Below are positions 1-7,839 of a stretch of 17,069 nt of DNA, piece by piece. The stretch lies in NCBI GenBank assembly GCA_021846485.1, contig JAJZWW010000020.1, positions 1 to 17,069 on the forward strand. Direction: 5' to 3'. Position 1 is the first letter of the stretch. Each line of letters starts with the position of its first letter. The notes under the pieces are model-generated. The model saw nothing but the letters and a program-made list of their open reading frames with translations, did no database searches and was not told the origin of the DNA. This DNA is from Actinomycetes bacterium (GTDB lineage: Bacteria > Actinomycetota > Acidimicrobiia > Acidimicrobiales > Palsa-688). A program made the translations under genes and the position numbers.

Positions 1-1
1 G

Positions 2-1072
<1,071 letters not shown>

Positions 1073-1138
1073 GCCGGCCGAGCGGCGGGGGTGGGTGCCG
1101 CCGAGGGCCGGTGCCGGGAGGGCCGGGTGTGGCCCGGG

Positions 1139-1144
1139 TAGCAT
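1139..1144 (+). promoter_or_regulatory. -10 hexamer TAGCAT for the coiled-coil gene/pdtaR unit
   Basis: TAGCAT lies 9 nt before the ATG at 1154. The same hexamer precedes dtxR, polA and rpsA in this window. No convincing -35 is visible. A TSS about 7 nt downstream would leave a leader of only 2-3 nt. Confidence 0.55.
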
Positions 1145-1153
1145 GGAGGGTCC

Positions 1154-1456
1154 ATGTCCCGGGCCCTCACCGAGCGCAAGCTGTTCGACACCGCGCAGCG
1201 CCTGCGTGCCTGCCTCGACGAGCTGGCGGTGCTCGACGAGCAGCTCGCCTCCCTCACCGAGAGCGCCGAGGAGGCCCGGGTGCGCTCGCTGGTGTCCGAG
1301 ACGCCGCTCGCCCACCGGGAGCACGCCGAGGCCCAGCGTCACGTCGACGCGCTGGAGCGGGCCCGGCGCAGCCTGCTGGCGAGCGCCGAAGCCCTGCGGG
1401 CGAGCCAGGACGAGTTGCTCGACCGGCTGCTCGCCGACGATGCTGCTCGCGGCTGA
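1154..1456 (+). CDS. Small coiled-coil protein of unknown function
   Basis: This encodes a 100-residue, highly charged, all-helical protein with no signal peptide or membrane segment. Leucines recur with heptad-like spacing (LRACLDELAVLDEQLASL near residues 17-34, then helices at about 55-95), suggesting a long antiparallel coiled coil or helical hairpin. I do not recognise a named family. The ATG at 1154 is preceded by GGAGGG at 1145-1150, which is too close to be ideal, and by TAGCAT at 1139-1144, which fits near-leaderless expression. It ends at 1456, 84 nt before the PdtaR-like gene on the same strand with no obvious terminator between, so the two may be cotranscribed. A helical partner or adaptor for the ANTAR regulator is possible but is only inference. 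Strong GC3 in this frame supports coding. Confidence 0.75.
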   Translation: MSRALTERKLFDTAQRLRACLDELAVLDEQLASLTESAEEARVRSLVSETPLAHREHAEAQRHVDALERARRSLLASAEALRASQDELLDRLLADDAARG

Positions 1457-1540
1457 ACCTGCCCGGGGTGGCTCCCGGCTCTCCGCGGGCCCGCCGACGT
1501 CGGTCGGCTCCGAGACCAACGAGACCAAGGAGTGCTGCCG

Positions 1541-2131
1541 ATGGCCGTGCGAGTCGTGATCGCCGAGGACGAGGCCATCGTGCGCCTCGACTTGAAGGAG
1601 ATCCTCGAGGAGGAGGGCTACGAGGTCGTGGGCGAGACCGGGCGGGGGGACGAGGTGGTCGAGCTGGTGCGCGCCGGGCGGCCCGACCTGGCCATCCTCG
1701 ACATCAAGATGCCCGGGACCGACGGGCTGAGCGCGGCGCGGGCGATCACCGCCGAGCGGCTCGCCGCGGTGCTCATCCTCACCGCGTTCAGCCAGCGCGA
1801 CCTGATCGACCAGGCGCGCAGCGCCGGGGCCCTCGCCTACCTGGTAAAGCCCTTCCAGAAGACCGAGCTGCTGCCGGCGATCGACATCGCCCTCGGGCGC
1901 TTCCAGGAGATGACCGCGCTGGAGGAGCAGGTCCGCAACCTGGAGGAGCGCCTGGAGGTCCGAAAGGTCGTGGAGCGGGCCAAGGGCGTGCTGATGGACG
2001 AGTGCGGCCTGGCCGAGCACCAGGCGTTCACCTGGATCCAGCAGACCGCGATGAACGAGCGGGTCCGCATGGACGCCGTCGCCCGGCGGGTGGTCGACGG
2101 CGGTCTGCGTCCCGAGGCGCCGGCGCTCTGA
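1541..2131 (+). CDS. pdtaR: ANTAR-domain response regulator, PdtaR-like
   Basis: This encodes a 196-residue two-domain regulator. Residues 1-120 form a CheY-like receiver: acidic pair Glu9/Asp10 in VIAEDE, phosphoacceptor Asp54 in LAILDIKMPG, Thr81 switch residue and Lys103 in YLVKPF. Residues 121-186 hold a coiled linker and an ANTAR RNA-binding domain with VVERAKGVLMDECGLAEHQAF and a following W-I-Q-Q-T-A-M helix. In the family, phosphorylation by a PdtaS-type histidine kinase promotes dimerisation and binding to paired RNA hairpins, giving transcription antitermination in the cytosol. No kinase gene is adjacent, which is normal for PdtaR. The start is set at ATG 1541 because AAGGAG at 1527-1532 is 8 nt upstream; a GTG at 1532 would add three residues and overlaps the Shine-Dalgarno. 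It is convergent with the M55 gene, 15 nt away. Confidence 0.93.
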   Translation: MAVRVVIAEDEAIVRLDLKEILEEEGYEVVGETGRGDEVVELVRAGRPDLAILDIKMPGTDGLSAARAITAERLAAVLILTAFSQRDLIDQARSAGALAYLVKPFQKTELLPAIDIALGRFQEMTALEEQVRNLEERLEVRKVVERAKGVLMDECGLAEHQAFTWIQQTAMNERVRMDAVARRVVDGGLRPEAPAL

Positions 2132-2146
2132 GCCGCAGGCGCCGGG

Positions 2147-2971
2147 CTACTCGACGAAGCCGCGGCAGAGCAGCACGACGGTGACGAACGTCGTGAACAG
2201 CGCCAGCGGGTCGGCGTCGGTGATCGACGCAGCGAGGTCCCCGGTGCGCTGCACGCCGGAGATCCGGGTGGCGAGGTCGGCGTAGTCGGTGTTGTGGAAC
2301 CGGACGCGAAGCGTCGCCGGAAGGTCGATCGCCGGCGGCGCCAGCGAGCCGAGGTCGCCGATCGCTGCCCGGGCCTGCTCCCGGATCAGCTCGCAAGCTG
2401 CGTGCGGGTGCAGGGACTCGGCGGCGAAGCGGGTCACCGACCGCTTGACCACCGCAGCGCGGATGCCGGGGCACACCTTCTCGACCTCCGCGGCGGTGGT
2501 CTCGTCGCCGCTCACCAGGGCAACCGGCACGCCATGGTGCTTCGCCACCAAGGCGTTGATCCCCGCCTCGCCGACGACGGCGCCGTTCAGGGTCACTTCG
2601 GAGAAGGCGGCGGGGAAGTAGGTGTGCGACAGGGTCGAGGCGTGCGCCGACATCGACCCGTGGTAGGAGACGAAGAACACCGCGTCGAAGCTCCCGTCGA
2701 GGCCCTCCATCATGTAGCGGGGCTTCAGCCGGCCCGACAGGTAGCGGGCCCGCCCGGCGAGCCGGTCGGGCGGGAGGTTGGCCATGCGACCGTGGGAGTC
2801 GTTGACCACGAACCCGGTTGCCCCCGCCTCGGCCGCCCCCTCGATGGCCGCGTTGACCTCGGCGAGGAGCAGCTCCACGAACGCCGGGTAGGCCGGCGAT
2901 CCGGACCGCACCTGTTCCCAGTCGACGACGCCGGCGGTGCCCTCCATGTCCGACGAGACGAACACCTTCAC
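2147..2971 (-). CDS. M55 family zinc D-aminopeptidase (DppA-like)
   Basis: This encodes a 274-residue cytosolic metallopeptidase. The family forms decameric rings and removes N-terminal D-amino acids such as D-Ala from short peptides, feeding on or recycling peptidoglycan-type peptides. The metal ligands known from Bacillus subtilis DppA are visible at matching positions: Asp8 and Glu10 in SSDMEGTAG, His60 in NDSHGRM, His104 in YHGSM and Glu135 in VVGEAG. The catalytic His lies in LSHTY (His116, nucleophile about position 115 in DppA). The start is GTG at 2971, giving VKVFVSSDMEG, which is the usual N-terminus. That GTG overlaps the TGA of the upstream DtxR gene as GTGA, so translation is coupled. 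No peptide transporter or other dpp gene is next to it. The stop is TAG at 2147-2149. Confidence 0.93.
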   Translation of the reverse strand: MKVFVSSDMEGTAGVVDWEQVRSGSPAYPAFVELLLAEVNAAIEGAAEAGATGFVVNDSHGRMANLPPDRLAGRARYLSGRLKPRYMMEGLDGSFDAVFFVSYHGSMSAHASTLSHTYFPAAFSEVTLNGAVVGEAGINALVAKHHGVPVALVSGDETTAAEVEKVCPGIRAAVVKRSVTRFAAESLHPHAACELIREQARAAIGDLGSLAPPAIDLPATLRVRFHNTDYADLATRISGVQRTGDLAASITDADPLALFTTFVTVVLLCRGFVE

Positions 2972-3690
2972 GCGCGCTCCCCCCCGGTGGCGGCGCCGGC
3001 AGCCACTCGGACGGCGGAGCCGACGGGCTCGGCGACGTACAGCTGGGCGGCCAGCGCCGGTGACAGCGCCATGCCCCGCCCGTCGGGGTCGATGCTGAGC
3101 GTCAGGGTGCCGTCGGGGGCCCGTGACGAGACGACTGCCTCGGCGCCGGGGACCCAGCCGTGCTCGTCGAGGTAGGCGAGCGCCTCGCCGTCGATCTCGA
3201 TCTGCTCGGTGACCCGCTCGAGGCGCACCCGCTCGCCGGCGCGTGCCCCGGCGAGCGGCGTGAGCCGCCGGAGGTCGGGACCGGTGCCGGGGATCGGGTT
3301 GCCGTGCGGGCAGGTCGTCGGGTGGCCGAGCAGCACCTCGAGGCGGGCGGCGACGTCGTCGGAGATCACGTGCTCCCAGCGGCAGGCCTCCACGTGGGCG
3401 GCGGCCCACGGCAGCCCGATCACGTCGGTGAGGAGGCGCTCGGCCAGCCGGTGCTTGCGCACCACGCTCTCGGCCACCGCCCGGCCGGCGCCGGTCAGTG
3501 CGAGCGTGCGGCCGGCGACCTCGAGGTAGCCGGCGTCGCGCAGCCGGCGGACCATCTCCGAGACCGCCGGGGCGGAGTGGTCGAGGCGCTCGACGAGGCG
3601 AGCCTGGATGACCGGCGTGCCCTCCTCCTGCAGTTCGTGGATCGCCTCCAGGTACTCCTCGATCGGAGGATGGAACCCATCGCCGGCCAC
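2968..3690 (-). CDS. DtxR/IdeR-family metal-dependent transcriptional repressor
   Basis: This encodes a 240-residue repressor that in this family binds operators when loaded with Fe2+ or Mn2+. Residues 1-65 are the winged helix (YLEAIHELQEEG, then LVERLDHSAPAVSEMVRRL as the recognition part). Residues 66-140 are the dimerisation and metal domain, with H80, E84, H99 and CRWEH containing C103, E106 and H107, equal to DtxR H79, E83, H98, C102, E105 and H106. Residues 150-225 are an SH3-like/FeoA domain. The residue equivalent to DtxR Met10 is Glu12, so the primary metal site is not standard DtxR. The start is GTG at 3690, 6 nt after a TAGCAT, implying a leaderless mRNA. The gene is divergent from polA and overlaps the M55 start by 4 nt. 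Fe versus Mn specificity cannot be settled by reading. Confidence 0.92.
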   Translation of the reverse strand: MAGDGFHPPIEEYLEAIHELQEEGTPVIQARLVERLDHSAPAVSEMVRRLRDAGYLEVAGRTLALTGAGRAVAESVVRKHRLAERLLTDVIGLPWAAAHVEACRWEHVISDDVAARLEVLLGHPTTCPHGNPIPGTGPDLRRLTPLAGARAGERVRLERVTEQIEIDGEALAYLDEHGWVPGAEAVVSSRAPDGTLTLSIDPDGRGMALSPALAAQLYVAEPVGSAVRVAAGAATGGERA

Positions 3691-3696
3691 GCCCAG

Positions 3697-3702
3697 ATGC
3701 TA
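3697..3702 (-). promoter_or_regulatory. -10 hexamer TAGCAT for dtxR-M55 operon
   Basis: On the minus strand TAGCAT ends 6 nt before the GTG at 3690, placing the predicted TSS at the start codon. With its flanks, GATGCTAC (3696-3703) is the exact inverted partner of GTAGCATC at polA (3736-3743). Confidence 0.6.
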
Positions 3703-3736
3703 CCGGGGGGGAGGAGGCAGCGTCGGAGCCCGGGCG

Positions 3737-3742
3737 TAGCAT
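3737..3742 (+). promoter_or_regulatory. -10 hexamer TAGCAT for polA
   Basis: TAGCAT ends 7 nt before the polA ATG at 3750. No Shine-Dalgarno lies between them (CGGGCAG only), so polA is expected to be translated from a leaderless transcript. Confidence 0.6.
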
Positions 3743-3749
3743 CGGGCAG

Positions 3750-6446
3750 ATGGCGCTCGTGATGCTGATCGACGGCAACTCGCTCACCTACCGGGCGTTC
3801 CACGCGCTGCCCACCGACCTGGCCACCGCGTCGGGGCAGGTGACCAACGCGGTGTTCGGCTTCACCTCGATGCTGGTCAACCTGGTGAAGGACCACCATC
3901 CGGACCGCCTGGTCGTCGCCTTCGACCGACCGGAGCCGACGTTCCGCCACGAGATGATCAGCGACTACAAGGCCGGGAGGGCGGAGACCCCCGACATCCT
4001 CCGCCAGCAGATGGGCCTGGTGCGCCAGCTCGTCGAGACCATGCGCGTCCCGGTGGCGGAGGTGGCCGGCTACGAGGCCGACGACGTGCTCGCGACGCTC
4101 GCCGCCCGGGCGGCCACGGCCGGCGACGACGTGATCGTGGTCACCGGCGACCGGGACGCCTACCAGCTGGTGGCCGACCCCCACGTGAAGGTGCTCTACA
4201 ACCGGCGCGGAGTGTCGGACTACGCCCTCTACGACGAGGCGGGCATCGAGGAGCGCACCGGGGTCCGCCCGGCCCTGTACCCCCAGTACGCGGCTTTGAG
4301 GGGTGACCCGTCGGACAACCTCCCCGGGGTCCCGGGGGTGGGGGAGAAGACCGCCGCGCGCCTGGTCAACACCTACGGGGACCTCGACGGCATCTTCGCC
4401 CACCTCGACGAGCTGACCCCCAAGCTGCGCGACAGCCTCGCCAGCGCCGAGGAGCGGGTGCGCACCAACGCCAAGGCGACGCCGCTCATCCGGGACGTGC
4501 CCGTCGAGGTCGACCTGGCCGACGCCGCGCTCGGCGGCTGGGACCGGGAGGAGCTGAAGCGCTTCTTCGACTTCCTCGAGCTCCGCACCCTCTGGGACCG
4601 CTTCGTCGAAGCCACCTCCAGTGGGGAAAGCGCCGCCGCGCCGCCGGCGCCCGCCGGCGCTGCCCTCGCCCTGGAGCTGACCACCCCGGCCGCCGCGGCG
4701 GAGGTCGCCTCCATCCTTGAGCGCTGGACGGCCAGCGGGGCGGCGGTCGCGGTGGCCGGGGCGTGGGAGGGTGCCCCGGGGCGCTCGGGGCTCGCCGGTC
4801 TGGCGCTCGCCCCGCTTCCCCCGGGGGACCCGGTGGCGGTCACCTGGGTCGGGCCGGACGCCCTCGGCGCGCCCCCGGTGCGTGCCGGCCTGGCCGGCCT
4901 GCTCGGCGCCGGCGGGGCCGAGGTCTCGGCCCACGACGCCAAGACCTTGATGCGCGGGCTGGCCGCGCTCGGCGTGGATTTCTCCCACCTCCAGCTGGAC
5001 ACCGCGATCGCCGCCTACCTGGTCGACCCCGCCGGCGACCAGTACCTACTCCCCGACCTCGCCCTGCGCTACGCCGGGACCGACCTCGCCGGGCCCGACG
5101 CCCCCCCGCCCGGCCAGCTCGACCTGGACGGCTCCGCCCCCGACCCGGCGGCCGAGGCGGCCCGGCGCGCGGCGGCAGTGGCCCGGCTGGTCGAGCCGCT
5201 GTCGGCAGCCCTGTCGTCCCGGGGGATGTCGCGCCTCTACGACGAGGTCGAACGCCCCCTCGTGGCGGTCCTCGCCCGCATGGAGGCGGCCGGCGTGCGC
5301 GTCGACGTCGGGGCGCTGCAGGGGCTGGCCGGCGAGCTCGCCGCCGAGACCCGGCGGCTGGAAGCGCAGATCCAAGAGCTGGCCGGCGAGGCGTTCGTGG
5401 TCAACTCGACCCCCCAGCTGCGCCACGTGCTGTTCGACAAGCTCGGGCTCACCCCCCAGAAGCGCACCAAGACCGGCTACTCCACCGACGCCCAGACCCT
5501 GGAGCGGCTGCGCGGCGAGCACCCGATCGTCGAGGCCCTGCTGCGCTACCGGGAGGTGGAGAAGCTGCGCTCCACCTACGGGGAGTCGCTGCTCGCCGAG
5601 GTGGCCGACGACGGGCGCATCCACGCCACGTTCAACCAGACCGTCGCCCGGACCGGCCGGCTCAGCTCCGACCAGCCCAACCTGCACAACATCCCGGTGC
5701 GCACCGAGGAGGGACGGCGCTTGCGCGCCTGCTTCGTGCCGGCGGAGGGGTGCCGGTTCCTCGTCGCCGACTACAACCAGATCGAGCTGCGGGTGATCGC
5801 CCATCTGGCCGAGGACCCCGGCCTGGTCGGGGCGTTCAACGCCGGCGCCGACATCCACCGGGAGACCGCCGCCGCGATCTACGGCGTCGATCCCGCCGAG
5901 GTCACCGTCGCGATGCGCTCCAAGGCGAAGATGGTCTCCTACGGCCTCGCCTACGGCATGGAGTCCTACGGCCTCGCGCAGCGCCTGGCGATACCGGTCA
6001 CCGAGGCCAACCAGATCCTGGAGGCGTACTTCGCGGCGTTCCCCACCGTGCGCAGCTACATGGACCGGGTCGTCGCCGAGGCCCGCGACCGGGGCTACAC
6101 CGAGACGCTCTTCGGCCGGCGGAGGCTGATCCCCGAGCTGCAGTCGACCCGCTACCAGCTGCGGGCGGCGGGGGAGCGCCAGGCGATGAACGCCGGCATC
6201 CAGGGCCTGGCCGCCGACATCTTCAAAGTCTCCCTGGTCCGCATCGACCAGCGCCTCGGGCGCCTCGGCCTCGCCAGCCGGCTCGTGCTCCAGGTCCACG
6301 ACGAGGTGATCCTCGAGGTGCCCCCCGACGAGGAGGGCGCCGCCGCGAACGTCGTCATGGAGGCGATGCGCGGCGCAGCGGAGCTGTCGGTGCCGCTCGA
6401 GGTCAACCTGTCGTGGGGCTCGACCTGGGCGGACGCCAAGGGTTAG
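3750..6446 (+). CDS. polA: DNA polymerase I (PolA)
   Basis: This encodes 898 residues, full length for PolA, acting in Okazaki fragment processing and excision repair. Residues 1-290 form the 5'-3' exonuclease/FEN domain (LIDGNSLTYRAFHALP, VAFDRPEPTFRHE, GYEADDVLAT, VVTGDRDAYQLV, and the helix-hairpin-helix GVPGVGEKTA). Residues 300-480 occupy the 3'-5' exonuclease position, but the DXE motif of E. coli is absent (AVAVAGAWEG), so proofreading is predicted lost, as in other actinobacterial PolA. Residues 500-898 are the polymerase: motif A VADYNQIELRVIAHLAEDP with Asp674; O-helix Arg723, Lys727 and Tyr731 in SYGLAYGM; motif C VHDEV with His850, Asp851 and Glu852. Tyr731 replaces E. coli Phe762. 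It starts at ATG 3750 on a predicted leaderless mRNA. Confidence 0.98.
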   Translation: MALVMLIDGNSLTYRAFHALPTDLATASGQVTNAVFGFTSMLVNLVKDHHPDRLVVAFDRPEPTFRHEMISDYKAGRAETPDILRQQMGLVRQLVETMRVPVAEVAGYEADDVLATLAARAATAGDDVIVVTGDRDAYQLVADPHVKVLYNRRGVSDYALYDEAGIEERTGVRPALYPQYAALRGDPSDNLPGVPGVGEKTAARLVNTYGDLDGIFAHLDELTPKLRDSLASAEERVRTNAKATPLIRDVPVEVDLADAALGGWDREELKRFFDFLELRTLWDRFVEATSSGESAAAPPAPAGAALALELTTPAAAAEVASILERWTASGAAVAVAGAWEGAPGRSGLAGLALAPLPPGDPVAVTWVGPDALGAPPVRAGLAGLLGAGGAEVSAHDAKTLMRGLAALGVDFSHLQLDTAIAAYLVDPAGDQYLLPDLALRYAGTDLAGPDAPPPGQLDLDGSAPDPAAEAARRAAAVARLVEPLSAALSSRGMSRLYDEVERPLVAVLARMEAAGVRVDVGALQGLAGELAAETRRLEAQIQELAGEAFVVNSTPQLRHVLFDKLGLTPQKRTKTGYSTDAQTLERLRGEHPIVEALLRYREVEKLRSTYGESLLAEVADDGRIHATFNQTVARTGRLSSDQPNLHNIPVRTEEGRRLRACFVPAEGCRFLVADYNQIELRVIAHLAEDPGLVGAFNAGADIHRETAAAIYGVDPAEVTVAMRSKAKMVSYGLAYGMESYGLAQRLAIPVTEANQILEAYFAAFPTVRSYMDRVVAEARDRGYTETLFGRRRLIPELQSTRYQLRAAGERQAMNAGIQGLAADIFKVSLVRIDQRLGRLGLASRLVLQVHDEVILEVPPDEEGAAANVVMEAMRGAAELSVPLEVNLSWGSTWADAKG

Positions 6447-6505
6447 CGGCACTGCCCGCCGGCGCCGGCTTGCGGCAACGAGCACCCCGGAGAACGGCGC
6501 CGCTA
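6444..6505. terminator. Possible bidirectional terminator between polA and the MFS gene
   Basis: An inverted repeat TAGCGGC (6444-6450) / GCCGCTA (6499-6505) carries the stop codon of polA on the plus strand and of the MFS gene on the minus strand. Inside it lies the 12-nt perfect palindrome GCCGGCGCCGGC at about 6458-6470. There is no U-tract, so an intrinsic terminator is only a suggestion. Confidence 0.3.
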
Positions 6506-7779
6506 CACGTTCGTGGCGTCGGCGGTGGGCAGGTCGCGCAGTCCGCGCAGGGGGGAGGCGAGTACCCAGCTGGCGGCGAGGATCTCCCCGATCTGGCTGA
6601 CCCACAGCGTCGGGCGCAGGCCGATCCAGGTGCCCAGGGCACCGCCGAGCAGCGCGCCGAACGGCATGGTGCCCCAGACCAGAAAACGCATGGTGGCGTT
6701 CATGCGGCCCAGCAGGCGGGCCGGGCACAGGGCTTGGCGGAAGCTGACCTGGGCCACGTTGTAGACCACGACGCCGATGGAGATCACGAACGAGCCCACG
6801 GCGTAGAGAGCCAGCCCGCCGCCGCGTCCGGTGAGCGGGATCAGCAGCCCGAACGGGGAGGTCGCCACGACCGACAGCCAGATGGTGCGCGCCTGGCCGA
6901 TCCGCCGGGCGATCGCCGCCGCCGACACGGCGCCGAGGACGCCGCCGATGCTGCCCGCCGACATCAGCACACCGATGGCGCCGGCGGAGAGGTGGACGGT
7001 GCGAACCAGGAAGACGACCACGACGGCAGCGAAGGCCGAGCTGAAGAGGTTGGAGGTTCCGGTGGTGCCGGCGATCATCCGCAGTATCGGGTGACGAAAC
7101 ACGAAGCCGAGGCCTTCACCGATCTCCCGGCCGAGGTGGCGCTGCCCCGGGCGCTCCGGTGGGGGCTCCGGCCGGCGGATGGCGCCCACACAGGCAGCGG
7201 AGACCACGAAGCTCACCGCGTCGGCGAGCACGGCGAACGGGGCGGTGAACAGCTGCACGAGGAACCCGCCGAGGGTCGGCCCGGCGACCTGGGCGACCGA
7301 CTGGCTGGCCTGCAGCTTGGCGTTGCCCTCGACCAGATCGCGGCGGCCGACCAGCGAGGGGAGATAGCTCTGGTAGGAGACATCGAAGAAGACCGTCGCC
7401 ACCCCGTGCACCAGCGCGACGGCGAAGAGCTGGCCGACGGTCAGGACGCCCAAGGCGGCGGCGGCGGGGATCGAGGCCAGCAGGGCGGCGCGGACCAGGT
7501 CGCCGGCGATCATCACCGGGCGGCGGCGGACCCGGTCGCACCACGCTCCCGCCGGCAAGCCGACCAGCAGGAACGCCAGTGACTCCAAGGCGGTCAGCAC
7601 CCCGACCTCGAAGGTGGTGGCGTGCAGGTACAGCACCGCCACCAGGGGAAGGACCAGCACCGAGACCTGGCTTCCGAGTTGGCTGACGGTGTCCCCGGTC
7701 CATAGCAGCCGAAAATCGCCATGCCGGACGAGCCCCCCCGGCGCCCGGGCCGATCGGGACTTCGCCGCTCGCCGCTCAT
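6503..7779 (-). CDS. MFS_3-type drug/efflux transporter, reading frame interrupted near its 5' end
   Basis: This encodes an inner-membrane major facilitator with about 12 predicted helices, resembling the MFS_3/enterobactin-exporter-like group. Motif A is visible as GAWCDRVRRRPV, and the cytoplasmic centre loop is PEPPPERPGQRHLGREIGEGL. The open frame with a start codon begins only at GTG 7660, inside helix 1. The same frame upstream encodes the expected N-terminus DFRLLWTGDTVSQLGSQVS (to about 7716) but has no start codon before a stop at 7790-7792. ATG 7777-7779 (MSGERRSPDRPG) lies 7 nt after TAGGGT and joins this frame if the G7 run (C7 on plus at 7733-7739) had eight bases. So either there is a one-base deletion or sequence error, or translation starts internally. 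It is divergent from its probable repressor; substrate unknown. Confidence 0.82.
7733..7739. other. C7/G7 homopolymer at the MFS frame break
   Basis: Seven C on the plus strand (G7 in the sense of the MFS gene). One additional G would join the ATG-initiated frame at 7779 to the conserved FRLLWTGDTVSQ frame. It is a natural site for slippage or for a sequencing indel. Confidence 0.6.
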
Positions 7780-7786
7780 CGCGGCT

Positions 7787-7792
7787 ACCCTA
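7787..7792 (-). promoter_or_regulatory. Promoter of the MFS gene (-35 TTGGTG, -10 TAGGGT)
   Basis: TAGGGT on the minus strand ends 7 nt before ATG 7779. A -35-like TTGGTG (minus strand, 7810-7815) lies exactly 17 nt upstream of it. The -35 overlaps the operator palindrome, fitting repression by the adjacent regulator. Confidence 0.6.
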
Positions 7793-7796
7793 GCCG

Positions 7797-7820
7797 AGTG
7801 ATTGATCTACACCAATCACT
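7797..7820. promoter_or_regulatory. Palindromic operator between MFS exporter and winged-helix regulator
   Basis: Perfect 8-bp inverted repeat AGTGATTG (7797-7804) and CAATCACT (7813-7820) with an 8-nt spacer, so arm centres are 16 bp apart. It is AT-richer than its surroundings and lies between the two divergent -10 elements, covering both -35 regions. Length and symmetry fit an ArsR-type dimer. Binding by the gene at 7840 is inferred from position. Confidence 0.75.
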
Positions 7821-7821
7821 T

Positions 7822-7827
7822 TAGGAT
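7822..7827 (+). promoter_or_regulatory. -10 hexamer TAGGAT for the winged-helix regulator
   Basis: TAGGAT ends 12 nt before GTG 7840, immediately after the operator. A TTGATC at 7802-7807 inside the operator is a poor -35 candidate (14-nt spacing). A leader of about 6 nt is predicted, with no clear Shine-Dalgarno. Confidence 0.45.
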
Positions 7828-7839
7828 GAGGCGTCGACG

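Noticed and set aside
1494..1503. CCGACGTCGG palindrome between the coiled-coil gene and pdtaR
   Set aside because: Short GC palindromes are expected by chance at this base composition, and it is not placed against a promoter element.
3690..3787. Upstream extension of the M55 frame through dtxR to 3787
   Set aside because: The extension is antisense-like in composition relative to the DtxR frame; the true M55 N-terminus VKVFVSSDMEG begins at 2971.
4763..7582. Long plus-strand frame overlapping polA and the MFS gene
   Set aside because: Arg/Gly/Pro-rich translation with no domains, out of frame with polA; a shadow of GC-rich coding.
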